From NCBI GenBank assembly GCA_949361645.1, contig OX442429.1:1863231-1927230 (forward strand): 64,000 nt of DNA, written 5' to 3'. The stretch's first letter is position 1. Every line of letters begins with the position of its first letter. A model generated the notes under the pieces. It was not told where the DNA came from, made no database searches, and worked only from the letters and a program-made list of their open reading frames with translations. Shown piece after piece: positions 43,795 through 55,984 of this stretch. Both the position numbers and the translations under genes were made by a program. The DNA comes from Spongilla lacustris. Taxonomy: Eukaryota; Porifera; Demospongiae; Spongillida; Spongillidae.

Positions 43795-44969
43795 TTAAAA
43801 AAAATACATAAAACAAAACAGAGCAAGAATGCAACGGGTAGCTACTAGTCGTCATTCTACAGATAACGATTGGTCCAATCGTTGTATGCCCGTGCTCGCG
43901 CGAATCCATATATGTACATCGAGATAGTCAAACCTCGACCCGCAGAATTGTTTGATATGCGACCGGAATGTATACAGCAATAAACCTTTTATCCGAGCGA
44001 ACCAGAAGAAGTATAGGAGATAACTTTTTGTAGGGTATCGGGTGGGCAGAGCGTTATCTCAGTTGTCTAAGCTTTCTAAGCGTCAACAGTTTGACTACAT
44101 CGTGCTGTACTGCATGGATATTCGACGGCTCTATCCAAATTCGCTCGATTCTACGGTACGCTAACAGAACTAGAGATCATTAAATACAACATGTTTAGCA
44201 GGTGTAGCTGCAAGGTCTTAACCATCCACAATGCACAAAACTGTGTGCAATACTATGACTTCACTTACTGAGAACCTGTGCGCGCATCCAGGTTGTAACA
44301 TGTTGACCAACACACCCAATTGCAGCAGGAGGGAATAGTTGTGTAGTAGGTATAGTAGTCGATAGATGTAGCCACATAATAAACGGTTTCGTAGTAAAGA
44401 GAAATGCTTGATGATGTACAAACACCACTTCTGTATACGCAAAACAAATTCAAGCGATGGTAAAGCTGTTTAAAAAAAATCAAAATAAAAACTTACGCGG
44501 CGAATGACAATGGCAGCAGTACGGCAAAAAGTGCTGACGACACCAAAAGCGCCACAGGCATTCTGGTATTCTAGCCTTTTATGCCCGATCCAATTATTGA
44601 AGCCAGTTTAAATAAGTGCTCAGAAATTATTGTAAACAATAATTTATTGAAATATACTGGAACCCCCTCCCTCCCCCCAAACACACGCACATATCCCTAC
44701 TACGTACCATATCCGGGCCTCATCACCATCATTTTATACCATGACATCTTTCACACAACTTCCTTAATTATTATCACACATCCTAGGATCTCATCTTCCC
44801 TCCCTACCATCATTAATCACACCTCCATACCATCACATTAATTTCACCCTCTACCTCACATCATACCTATCATAACACCACTCCCCCCTTACCTACAATG
44901 AGGTGAGTAAGTAGGGTGGTAGGTAATGTTGCTGCCAGATTGAGATATTCAGTTTCTTTTTAGTGGCAC
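43795..44969. other. No recognised gene
   Basis: Pyrimidine-rich stretch at 44660-44890 (CCCTCC, CATCA). No coding signature. Confidence 0.3.
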
Positions 44970-45525
44970 AGTGGAATGGGGCAAGAAAAGACACCATCGT
45001 CCAATGTTGTAAATTTAAGCTTAAATATCAAAGTAAAAACTGGACGTATACGCGTACATTTAAAAAAAAATTTTAAAGGGGCGCTGTTTCGCGGCGGATT
45101 TACACGGAAGTAGCATTAATCTATTCCTCCCAGCCAAAGAACTGCACTGAGGTCCCACACATAATCGCTAGACACTAGCAAAACCGGCAGTGGTGAATTT
45201 ATCGTTTAACCCCCTCGTACTGTTGAGAACAGTACTGATGGGAACAGGGTCATAATTAAACAATAAATTCATCACTGCCGGTTTTACTAGTGCCTGTGGG
45301 ATCTCAGGAAGTTTTTTGGCTGGGAGGAAAAGAATAGTGCTACTCCCGTGTAAATCCGCCGCGCAACAATGGCGTAGGCTACGCCCCGTCTTAAATCGCT
45401 CGTATCCTTTACGTCCGATTTTTATTTTGAAAGCAGATTCATAATCCTTTCTTTAAGCTTTACAACATTGTGCTATGGTGTCTTCCACATTTTTTTCTTG
45501 CCCCCCCCCCCCCCCTTCCATTCAC
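44970..45525. mobile_element. ~555 bp foldback MITE with long arms
   Basis: The left arm contains GGGGCAAGAAAAGACACCAT, CAATGTTGTAAA, GCGGCGGATTTACACGG, CCTCCCAGCCAAA and AAAACCGGCAGTGGTGAATT. The right arm is its reverse complement with about 15 percent mismatches. A poly-C run (45500-45515) interrupts the right end. No coding. Confidence 0.85.
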
Positions 45526-46069
45526 CAGATGAATTTTGAAAAAGTGGACATGCGCCCCTCCCCATAAATTGTTGCCTAGTGCATACATAACTTGTTAGTG
45601 TGCTTTTTCAACTAAACATATTGAATAATATAACCATGTCAAATGCATGTACAGTAAGTGTGATAACAGTGATTTGCTACATGTACATTACAAAAAGGCA
45701 TAAGAATCCAACTACACTTATCAGGATAGTTTCACAATACACACACTCATGAATATAAGCTTCTAATGGCAGCTGCATAGGATTTCTCAAATAGTTGCAT
45801 ATTGGATGGAGGATAATCTGTTGAATGGGAAGGGAGGAGGAGAGGCTCAGTGGCATAAGCGCCTCTCTATTGCCCCGACTCCAGCTTTGCAGGCGTACCA
45901 TAATATGATGACAGAAAATATGAAGGTAGTCAGGACCATCACGGTTCTGTATGACCACATTAAAGATGGAAGGAGAGACGTAATTATGGAGGACACACAT
46001 GTATTGGCATGGTACTCTATCTACTGACATGTTTAGTGCACCTAATGTGCCAGCAGGCCATTACAGTAA
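45526..46069. other. No recognised gene
   Basis: No domain signature; the frames at 45677-46030 look random. Confidence 0.3.
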
Positions 46070-46460
46070 GCTTCTCTTCTATTTATTTATCCTATCATAT
46101 TATATCAGATGAAAGTACAGCTACAACACACATACACAACAAACAACCTTACCTCAAGTACAAGGGGGAGGGGGGGGGGGAAGGAAAGGAAGGTTGGTGT
46201 GTGTAGGTAAGAAGGTGGTGTGTGTGGAAGGGAGACAGTGGTGAACCATATCTTGAATCAATGATATGTAGGTGTGTAAGGGCAGCTGCAAAACAAATAA
46301 ACAACCACATGTGTAAATATAGGTGCACAATATGAATATGATATTAACATAACACCGCTGGAAAAACATCCCTGACTTACTACATGTACTGGCTACAGTC
46401 AGTTACATGTAATCTCTCCAATTTATTGGCCACAATCCCAGGCTAGCACTGTCAGGAGTA
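46070..46460. repeat. Dispersed repeat, copy A (uninterrupted)
   Basis: Begins GCTTCTCTTCTATTTATTTA and includes GGGCAGCTGCAAAACAAATA and CATGTACTGGCTACAGTCAG. The same order of blocks recurs at 47992-49400, where a MITE interrupts it. No coding. Confidence 0.8.
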
Positions 46461-47365
46461 AATAATAGTGGCCTATAGTGATTTATACCATATATGGCAG
46501 TGACATGTCAGGTCAACATGTTTACATGTAGAAGCTTTACAAATGATCTCCCCCATAACCCAACACAGTTATAAAATTAAAAAAAAAAACCATTATCTCG
46601 GCCTATGTTCCTTAACCCCTAACACTATTACAAAGACCACACCCACTGGGCACTTTTTGTGGCTAAGGTGATCAACCCAGGGGCGGATCCAGGATTTCGG
46701 AGTGATAGGCAAGAGCGGGAGGAGACATGCCCTCCTAGCACGGGGGTATAGGGGAGCGCTGTAAGCTCTCCCATTGGGGCCTGGGGCGGAGCCCCAACCA
46801 CGCGCTTAGCAACTATCGGATTTTTAAAGTCACAAAACATAGCATAATTGTGTAGTAACAGGTATAATACGACAAAAACTACTTGCTTCCAGACTTTCCT
46901 GTAGTGTCGCGAGCCATATAGGCCTAGGCTATTTTGTAACTGACACGACATGATATTTTATCGACAGCATCCAGAAATGCTATAAAAACTGCAACATTAT
47001 GTGCGAAACCCACTACAAGATAAGCCTTCAAGGTTCTGGAGGGATAGTTAGTAACAGGTGTACTAAATCACATGCGCGCTTTACAAAAAAGCGGTCACTA
47101 TTTTTGGCACAGGGAGAGCTACAACGGCCACTGACTACAACATTATATGCAATGATCACCTGCCCACACTTTACTAAATGTTTTGGTGCTCACACATGTC
47201 ATGTGATGATGATGCCTCTACAATTGATGGACTGGGGATGGTCCCCAATCCATTGTAATTTGTACCGTGCAATACTTAATGAGTCGTAGAAGTAGCTAGG
47301 TCTATACATGTACATGTAGTTATACAAAAGGACTCTGCAGTGAATGAACATTATTATTATTTAGG
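46461..47365. other. Mostly unique DNA with one stray ~60 bp minisatellite unit
   Basis: One unit of the ACAAAGACCACACCCACTGG repeat lies at 46620-46680. Nothing else recognised. Confidence 0.4.
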
Positions 47366-47369
47366 TGAG

Positions 47370-47423
47370 TGGGGGGGGGGGGGGGGGGGGGGGAATTCCC
47401 TAGTTCCCCCCCCCCCCCCCCCC
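47370..47423. repeat. Poly-G / poly-C inverted pair
   Basis: A run of G, then GAATTCCCTAGTT, then a run of C. Confidence 0.9.
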
Positions 47424-47449
47424 AACACAATCGTACATAGACCGTACCC

Positions 47450-47765
47450 ACAGGGGCTAAGTTGATTAACCCTTTGCACTCTCACTCTTTCAAAGACCAC
47501 ACCCACAGGGCTCTTTATTCGGCTAAGTTGAATAACCCTTCACATTCCTACAAAGACCACACCCACAGCCTGGCTCTTCTTGTGGCTAAGTTGATTGACC
47601 CTAACACACTCTTACAAAGACCACACCCACAGGGCTCTATTTGCGGCTAGGTTGATTAACCTCTTTTTGCAGCTAAGTCTATTACCCTTCACACTCTTAC
47701 AAAGACCACACCCACATGGTTCTTTGATGGTTAAGTTGCTAAAAACCCTTGCACTCTCTTGCAAA
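47450..47765. repeat. Minisatellite of ~60 bp unit, array 1
   Basis: About five units of the form TACAAAGACCACACCCACAG GGCTCTTTTTGCGGCTAAGT TGATTAACCCTTCACACTCT. The unit recurs in arrays at 49590-49890 and 52672-52930. Confidence 0.9.
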
Positions 47766-48370
47766 AGCTTCGCATTTTGCTGAACGTGGTACCTAGAACA
47801 TTTATGTTTAAACGCGAAGGTAGGGCCATGCCTAACTGTCGGCACTACCAACACGACAAATTGCTTTTTGTTTCACAACCAGAGCACCCTTGTAAACCAA
47901 ATAACATATACACATTCACTTGACAACTTACGGAAGGTTCTAGTAGCGAGCTAGCTTGAAGCAGAGGATCGTAATTTTGAACTTATGAATAGCTTCTCTT
48001 CTATTTATTTATCCTATAGGTATATGTAGCCAAATAAGAACTCTGCATATTATATCAGATGAAGGTACAGCTACAACACACATACACAACCACATGTGTA
48101 CATAAGAGAACAATAGGAAATAACCTGCTTCCCTCAGGTGTGGGGGGAGGAAAGGAAGGTCTGTGTGTGTAGGGAAGAAGGGTGGGTGTGTGTGAAAGGG
48201 AGACAGTATAAGAAGGGACCTGTGGTGTGTATGGTGCAGTAGGGTATCTGGAATCAGATAAAAGCATTGTACATGTAAGGGCAGCTGCAAAACAAATAAA
48301 CAACCACGCGTGTACATAGGTGCACAATATGAGTATGATAACACCAGGTCTATCCTTGGAAAAACATTTT

Positions 48371-49280
48371 AAGGCGTTTCTTCACTTGCAACCGCAATCC
48401 AGGTTGAGGGTGTGCGCTGTCCACACTAGCTAATTGGTGTTCATTGACCAAACCGAATCGCTGCAGTTAAGGGCGTACCCATGATATAAAATGGCTGCTG
48501 TTTAATTCACTGTGGAGTTTGGAGGAAACAAGCACATTTGATGGGGACCTGGGTGGGTGGGCAGATGTGCAACTGCAGCTCGATGGAGTTGTACGCAACA
48601 GGTTAAACTATTAGTGGATAGCTACTGCACTGCGGGTACAATCGTACGTGGAAGCAGTGTGTTCTGAACATGAAAAACCTAGTGCAGAAATACAAAAAGG
48701 TTATAAGCATGCATGATCCATACATTTATACTCAACGCAAACGCGCATAGGTTAAGGACTCTAATGGAGGTAGTAATGGTATACATGTAACAGGACAGGG
48801 TCACGTGTCCCTTTTTTTCTAAGGTGACTTTTGCGTAGCTCAATGTACGCCGTTAAGCAAATGTATGCCATTCCCAGCGGGTTTCATGTGGACCCGAGAC
48901 AGCGGCCATTAATTATCAGTCATCGGCACACCCTAACTGCATCGATTAGGTTTGGTACTTAACTAGTATAGATGCACCCCCAATCCTTAATCGACCAAAC
49001 CGAATCGTTGCAGTTAGGGTGTGCCGATGACTGATAATTAATGGCCGCTGTCTCCATCGAGCTGTTGTTGCACATCCCCCCCCCCCCCCTACCCAGATCC
49101 CCACCAAATGTGCGAGTTTTCCTCCAAACTCCAAAGTGAAAAATACAGCAGCCATTTTCTATCATGGGTACGCCCTTAACTGCATCGATTCGGTTTGGTT
49201 GTTGAGTACTAATTAGCTAGTGTGGACGCACCCTCAATCCGGATCGATCCGGATTGTGGTTGCTGGTGAAGAAACGCCTT
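48371..49280. mobile_element. 910 bp MITE with ~230 bp inverted repeats
   Basis: The left arm AAGGCGTTTCTTCACTTGCA, GGGTGTGCG, CCAAACCGAATCG, AAGGGCGTACCCATGATA and GCAGATGTGCAAC is mirrored at 49060-49280. The arms carry a C run at 49076-49089. It contains a nested palindrome of related sequence at 48896-49054. Confidence 0.85.
48896..49054. mobile_element. 159 bp palindromic MITE nested inside the 910 bp MITE
   Basis: GAGACAGCGGCCATTAATTA, TCAGTCATCGGCACACCCTA and ACTGCATCGATTAGGTTTGG are mirrored to CCGCTGTCTC. The TGCA(T/G)CGATT..GGTTTGG motif is shared with the arms of the host MITE. Confidence 0.85.
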
Positions 49281-49447
49281 TATTCTGGATCTCCTATTCC
49301 CTTACTTGCTACATGTACTGGCTACAGTCAGTTAATCTCTCTAAGTCATTGGCCACAATCCCATGCAGGCTACATATAGCTGTATGGTCAGTAAACATGG
49401 TGGGAAATAATCATTTGTGTACAAAGTGTTAAGATACCTGCTCAACG

Positions 49448-49454
49448 CGCGCGC

Positions 49455-49500
<46 letters not shown>
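49448..49500. repeat. (GT)n microsatellite
   Basis: CG repeats followed by about 22 GT units. Confidence 0.95.
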
Positions 49501-49504
<4 letters not shown>

Positions 49505-49589
49505 GTATCACTTAACACCACAGATGACCAAGTTATTTTTTTTAAGCCAACACCTGGGGGGATGATTTGAAAGGTTTTTATCACACCAA

Positions 49590-49895
49590 AGTACACCACA
49601 CCCACAGCTCTCTTTATCTCAGCCTGCATTCCTTAACCCCTAACACTGACTCATACAAAGACCACATCCACAGGGCTCTTTTTGCAGCTAAGTTTGTTAA
49701 CCCATCACACTCACTGTTAATAAGACCACACCCACTGGGCACTTTTTGTGATCAACCCTAACACTCTTACAAAGACCACACCCACAGGGCTCATTTTGCA
49801 GCTAAGTAGTTTAACCCTTCACACTCTCACTGTTACAAAGACCACACCCACTGGGCAACACACTTACAAAGATCACGCCCACAGGGCCATTTCTA
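49590..49895. repeat. Minisatellite of ~60 bp unit, array 2 (left half)
   Basis: About five units of the ACAAAGACCACACCCACAGG repeat, broken at 49900 by the 2.77 kb element. The array resumes at 52672. Confidence 0.9.
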
Positions 49896-50850
49896 CAGCT
49901 ACTGTGGCAGACTCGGAAATGTAGAAAGTAACACCTCGGAACTGAAGACTTTTACAGCGATTCATAGTATACTTTGGAGTCCCATAATTCGATAACGCGG
50001 TCAGGATTATGACATGCCAAACTCAACAGATTGCCCAGCTATTTATATAATATAATGTAACTTTTCAGTGATCACACGTGCTTCATAGCTGAATCTCCTG
50101 TAACTTACTTGTACTTGTACGTAGTCAGGCTGGTGCTTCTGAGTTTAAAACACGAATACTCGCGCGCATTCACGCACAAGCACAAACACAGTTAAGACCA
50201 ATACACAGGTGTGCTACATATAACATACCTACAGCTAAAGTTCGAAGGGCTGAACGTAGGCGTAAAAGCTGCACATGTATACACCTGCATGCGTATTTCA
50301 TTGTGCATTTAACAACAAGGTTGACAGCACATATAATACAGCTTACCTAGTACCTAGCGCTTCGACGTAAGCAGAGTGAACCGAAAGTGCTCCTTAATTA
50401 GGTTCATGTAGGAATAAGTTTTATTTTACTTTATTGGCTATTTAATCCTTGCACGACTCACTCTTTTTGATATATATTTATATCCCATACATTCTTTCCA
50501 ATTCTATGATTAGTAAATCACTCTAGCTAGCGACAGTAGTATTGACGACTAAAATTTTATGCAAGCATCCAATTATACGTATACGATTTTGTTTTGCGAA
50601 TATACAATGGTAGATGTACTTTTTTCAGTGTGAGACACACGCGCACACACGTACACATACACACACACACACGCACACACACAAACAGGAACTAAGAAGA
50701 ACTATAGAGCTTTGAATTCATCAGCTTATACGTCTATGCTGGGGTACTAGTAAGCTATATTAGGTGTGCTGTATACGTTGTGTATGATAGATAGTTGATA
50801 TAAACTTCACTTGCAGTACATGCAGTATGCACCTTCAACCCTTCGAACCA

Positions 50851-51480
50851 AATACCGCGTTTACACGACGATGGTACGGTACGGAACGGCTCAGCATGGC
50901 ACGGTACGGATCGGTTATCGTGTAACGTTTACACGCGTTTGCGGCTGTGGTATAGAATGGTTTTTAAAAAGCAATTCCGTAATTAACTACAATAATTGCC
51001 AGAAATCAAAATGGATGCCTTGTTTACAACCTTCCGTGCAATCGAGAAAAGGAGGCATCAGATGCACAAAAGAAGGAGAGCGATTAGTTTCTCGTAACAT
51101 ACGCAATATTACGGCAATAGCCATCCAATACACCTCAAATGGCCTCAGTACCGATCTTGTTGTACACCAATTGATAGTTTTCCAGTTGCACTTGCATCGA
51201 TTCCTCTCCCCAAATCTTTATCACCCGTTTGTTTCGTCCAATCCACCATTTTAATACTATGGAAACCAGTTCTACGCATGCTCAATTGCTATCATATCCC
51301 GATCGACCACAATCGAGTCGTGCCGTGCCGGGTAGCCCGGTTATTGCAACCGTGCTGGCTCGGCACGGTACGGCACGGTTTTGACAGGGTTTACACGTCA
51401 AATTTTAACCGAACCGTACCGTGCCGAGCCGTAGCGTATCGTGCTGGCACGGAAAAATTGTGTCGTGTAAACGGGGTATT
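50851..51480. mobile_element. 630 bp MITE (AATACC-CGTTTACACGA ends), nested
   Basis: The left AATACCGCGTTTACACGACG, with GTACGGTACGG-type repeats, and the right (reversed) AATACCCCGTTTACACGACA, with GGCTCGGCACGGTACGG, are inverted. Interior non-coding. No target duplication was resolved. Confidence 0.75.
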
Positions 51481-51499
51481 AGCTATACTAATAGCCCGG

Positions 51500-52346
51500 T
51501 ATAGACCTTATTCGACCGCAATATGAAATATAAATTCGCATGCTCGTCCCAATATTGGTTCAATTACATCACGCGACACGAAGTTCTCTAAAGGCGAGTG
51601 AGTTCAGGAACTATCAGCGATCACTTTTCAAGGCCTAAAACTTTCATACAAGGTTGGTTCCGTTCTTTTCTATCGATTTGGTGATCCGCGTGGTGCGAGG
51701 TTATAGTTTGCCGTCCCTGTAATGGCTGTATTGAAAACAATCTTGTAATCCCTCTGGCCCTCCGTGAAAAGGGTAAAAAGGAACACCAGCGACATAAATA
51801 AGCTCTCTATCATACCGTGGGTGTAATTGGACTGATTTAACTTCACCTCGTTTTTTGTTATTTATAACATAATCAAGACAAGGCAATTTAATGACTTGTA
51901 CTGTGAGCCAATTTTTGTAAAGATAGAACACGGAACGGTAGCGCCAAGCAGAATCCACGTGTAGTGATGTCTAGTGGGTGTATTGTGATATAAAGCATGT
52001 TAACACGATGTATAGGGTTGTTGAGATTCTGCGCCTCAATTGCGGAGTTGAGCTGTCATGATTTACACAGCCCTTGTGATGTGCGTCGAAGAAAACACTT
52101 AGTGGGCCGGCCAAACGTCTCTTGAAGTACTGTATGGATCTGTGGTTACCCCTAGCATACCAAGCTTCTCTTTATAGCGTAACTTTCCCACCGTATCAAG
52201 CTGCTTAAACGAATCCTACAGTTCAGCCATATTTGTGTATCTCATTAACGACGACGCCTTTCCAATTAACGGCGACGCCTTTCCAATTATGTCACATGCA
52301 TATCACACAAGAATATATTCATATTTGCGGTCGAATAAGGTCTATA
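51500..52346. mobile_element. ~850 bp inverted-repeat element, nested
   Basis: TATAGACCTTATTCGACCGC then AATATGAAATATA at the left mirrors TATATTCATATTTGCGGTCG AATAAGGTCTATA at the right. It abuts the right arm of the surrounding element. No coding. Confidence 0.7.
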
Positions 52347-52671
52347 GGTATAGCACACGTGGATTGGTCTTATCTGCGTTTGTGCGTGTGTGCATGTGTG
52401 TGCATGAGTGCGCGCGAGTATTCGTGTTTTAAACCAAAAAGCACCAGTCTGACTACGTACAAGTACAAGTAAGTTACAGGAGATTCAGCTAGGAAGCACG
52501 TGTGACCCCTGGAAAAGTTACATAATATTATATAAATAGCTGGTCTGGATTGTTGACTTGCCATTCTGACCGCGTTATCGAATTATGGGACTCGCAAAGT
52601 ACACTATGAATCGCTGTAAAAGACTACAGTTCCGAGGTGTTACTTTCTACATTTCCGAGTCGCCACTGTAT

Positions 52672-52930
52672 TTGATTAACTCTTCACACTCTTACAAAGA
52701 CCACACCCACAGGGCTCTTTTTGCGGCTAAGTTAATTAACCCATCACACTCACTCTTTCAAAGACCACACCCACTGGGCACTTTTTGCGGCTGTGGTGTT
52801 CGACCCTTACACACTCTTACATGTACATAGATCACACCGACAGGGGCAAAGTTGATTAACCCTTCACACACTCACCCACAGGGCTCTTTGTACAGCTAAG
52901 TTGATTAACCCTTCACATTCCTACACATTG
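52672..52930. repeat. Minisatellite of ~60 bp unit, array 2 (right half)
   Basis: Four to five units; the continuation of 49590-49895 after the inserted element. Confidence 0.9.
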
Positions 52931-54066
52931 GAAGAATGATGAATGTGAATAAATAGGGGGAGAACATTATGATATCGCTATACGGGCTATTGCCGTAGTA
53001 TTGGCAGCTAGATTATACATGTATAATGAGATACCTGGCTAAATTTAGATGTAATGTGTATTTGACCCTGTGAATCTTATAAAGAGTACCTATGTTGTAT
53101 TTTATGCAATTATGGCATCATTACCTTGAATACTTTTACAGTAGCTGCATGGAGAAGTCAAGCGGTCACAGTTTTTTTATATCGCGGTCCATTCACATTG
53201 CATACATTGTTAGTCTCCCGCGACGCAATGTTTGAAACGTTATAACTTTTGAAATAGTAATCTGTTTTCCGTGGCAAAAACATTTTTTTGATGCATTCAG
53301 TTTGCTCTTTTAGGCTAGGCGTAAAAGTTCTAGTTTTATTCATTTTCAAAAATTTATTAAAGTACCTACTAAAAAGATGCTAATTAAGAATTTGAAACTG
53401 ATACCGAAAGTAGTATGGCTGTCACTATGCCCACTCGAAACACTGCCTTCAACACGACAAATGTAGCACAACACTAAGTCAGCGCTTCATCATAGTGCAG
53501 CCAATTACATGTTTTAACCCAGGCAGCGTGAAATATGTTTTTGGCTATAACTTCGTTTAGGAAAACCTGCCTGCAATGATGGTTGATTTGGCGCTATTAT
53601 TCACTCCGTAGACTTATATAATACTGCTGCGAATCGTTCATATCAATCCTCACGCCGCGCCAGTATGGCAATATAAACTTACTCGCTTCTATTTCGATGC
53701 CTCCAGAGACTATGTATAGAATTGCTCAATAACGTTTATGATTCAGGTGCTGGAGTTCAGTGACCCACTCCAACAGACAAGTATGACTGTCAGTTCAGTT
53801 GCATCAAGATCCTACCAGTACAGTGATAGGGGAGATCTAGTCATGCATAGTAGCTGAACTGGTATTAGGACGCGCAAGCGATGTTGGCACAAAATGAATA
53901 ATGAAACCCCACTTACGACAACCATATCTGTTCCAGTGCACACACATGTATATGTGCTATGAAAGCTTGCGACATGAATCATCGTAGTTGCTGGGATACA
54001 CATATTAAAATATGTTGCGCTCACAGACAAGCTGCATAAAAGATGAGAGAAACAAGATTAAATAAA
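52931..54066. other. No recognised gene
   Basis: No domain signature on either strand. Confidence 0.3.
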
Positions 54067-54252
54067 TTAAATTGGTTATGTATGAATTGTAGGCACCAAG
54101 CATGGCATTTGTCAAATATTATACAGACCTTATATATTTCACTTGCTAAATGTAGGTCTGCATAATATTTGATAATTGCGATAATATCCGAAATCCCTAC
54201 TGAGTAGTTATTTACTGACTTCTAGTAAATTGGTGCCTACATCACCAATTTA
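54067..54252. mobile_element. ~186 bp MITE
   Basis: Left TTAAATTGGTTATGTATGAA TTGTAGGCACCAA mirrors right TTGGTGCCTACATCACCAAT TTAA. An inner inverted pair (AAATATTATACAGACC / GGTCTGCATAATATTT) lies inside. Confidence 0.75.
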
Positions 54253-55130
54253 AAATCACATGCGACATATGGAGAAATCAACGGTCACGAAAGTTGCGGT
54301 TTGTAAATTTTTGGATTTCATTCCGCGGTACGTTCCATAGAGAATGTATGGCGTTTTTACTAACTTGATTATTATCTACTTAACTAACGGACCTGCAACT
54401 TTTGCCACCCTCTAATACTACTCTAAATGATGTTTAAATGTAGGCAATTTCAAATTTTATACCTTGTATCGTCCGAAATTCTGGGACCATTTCTGAAAAT
54501 ATGATATTCCATAGACTTGTACAGAAAATAGAAAAAAATCATGCTAATTAAGATATTCCATTAGTTATAACTAATGAACAGAGGGGGTTAGAACTTTTGC
54601 CACCCTCTGAAACAATTCTACAACTATCCAAATAATATAATATATGAAAAAAAGTGGATGTTGTCGTGAAGAATTTGGGGACCATTTTTAAAAATAGTAA
54701 ATCAGTTTTGGTGCAATAAGGCGCCATTTTTAAATGGCGTTTCTATGTGTTGCCATAGATATTTAGTAAAATCAAGGATATTCCATAGTTAATAAAATGA
54801 GACCAGTTAGCTAGCTATAGCTAGGACATGCATTTTGCAAAGCTGGAGTCGAGCAGAGGGCGTGGTGGGCCAGGTGCCGCCCCGTGCCGGGGGTAACTAC
54901 TAGTAGGCCTACATGCCATGGAATACTAAAAGCTTCGAGTCTGTGTTTTCTACACCGCGGAGTAGACAGATCGATGTATTGAAATGAGAATGATATGTTA
55001 GGCTGCTTACTAATACCTCGAGGCTCGACTGGCTGCTCAGACAAGAGATGTAGACCTACACGTAGCTGTAGCTGGATCTGCCGGAGCTATCAGTCAGTGG
55101 CAACGAGGGTGCATGAGATAGCTAAGAAGG
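54253..55130. other. No recognised gene
   Basis: AT-rich, with a repeated 'AACTTTTGCCACCCTCT' phrase at about 54392-54412 and 54590-54608. No coding signature. Confidence 0.35.
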
Positions 55131-55857
55131 ATGGCAGGGGAGTATGACGCGTCAACGGAAGACTGGTTGAGTTAATACGTCGAGCGGCTAGAACATTTCT
55201 TCCTGGCAAATAAGGTGGAAACCGAACAGAAAAAGGACGCTTTCCTCGCCTGTATTACATTTGGCCGCTCCGAGCGCTCGTAGCACCCCAGAAATTGAAA
55301 GACCGAACGTACGAGCAACTGGTCGCAGCCTTAACCAGAGATAATATATACATTATCTCTGGACACACGTATAGCGCCGAAACCTCTAGTCATCGCAGAA
55401 CGTACGGTTCCGCTTCCACAAACGGGACAAAAAGAGGGAGAAAGTGTGATATGTGCTTTGGTGCGACGAGGGGGTACAGAAGACCTCACTTTTGCCAAGG
55501 TGCTGGAGACAGCGTAAATAGCGGAAAGGGAGACTAAAGACGCGCAGAACAGTTGCAGAGTCACAAAACAGGAACAAGACTGAAGTACATCAAGTGACAG
55601 CACCACCAAGAAGGGGGAGACCGTCAGGCCTAGGGGCTTGCAACAGGTGTGGAGGAGCGCATGATACTCAACAGTGTAGGTTCAGAAACAAAGTTTTCAG
55701 ATTTTGCAGGAAATGGGGGCACATTGAGAAGGCGTGTTGTTCAAAGAAAAGGGCAGAAGGAACAGGTGTTGGAAAGGGTGTACCCACAAGAGACCACTCT
55801 GTGAAGGAACTAAAGGGGGACGATAAAAGCGAAGAAGAATGGGACAGACTGCAATGA
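55131..55857 (+). pseudogene. LTR-retrotransposon gag fragment with zinc knuckles
   Basis: Starts MAGEYDASTEDWLS (55131), then in shifting frames YVERLEHFFLANKVETEQKK, LKDRTYEQLVAALTRD, KPLVIAE and QKEGESV. It ends in a knuckle pair CNRCGGAHDTQQCRFRNKVF RFCRKWGHIEKAC at 55635-55740. These are the blocks of a gypsy-type gag common in invertebrates. It is not the same family as the gag at 28995-29822. Several frameshifts and a 28 bp palindrome (CCAGAGATAATATATACATT ATCTCTGG, 55334-55361) inserted in the capsid part break it. No pol follows. Confidence 0.7.
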
Positions 55858-55984
55858 GGATCACTACATGGCCTAGCAAAAGACAAGAGAAATGGAATGA
55901 AACAGAGGAAAATGGGTAAACCTATATGTATGTGAAGTTCATCATGAATGAACAACTGCTATGTATCAATACAATTGGTTGTAC

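Larger units (their letters stand above)
47992..49400. repeat. Dispersed repeat, copy B (split by a MITE)
   Basis: Matches copy A (46070-46460) at 47992-48370 and again from about 49285 to 49400 (CTACATGTACTGGCTACAGT). The intervening 910 bp is a MITE. Confidence 0.8.
49902..52668. mobile_element. 2.77 kb element with ~320 bp terminal inverted repeats
   Basis: The left end CTGTGGCAGACTCGGAAATG, followed by TAGAAAGTAACACCTCGGAA, is the mirror of the right end (reversed: CAGTGGCGACTCGGAAATGT AGAAAGTAACACCTCGGAAC). The similarity runs inward to about 50220 and 52345. TA flanks both ends (49900-49901 and 52669-52670). It sits inside a ~60 bp unit of the minisatellite, so the insertion site is clear. 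The interior holds two smaller inverted-repeat elements and no recognisable transposase. Confidence 0.85.

Noticed and set aside
50811..51254. A 147-codon plus-strand frame
   Set aside because: It starts outside and runs into the left inverted repeat of a MITE, with no domain signature.
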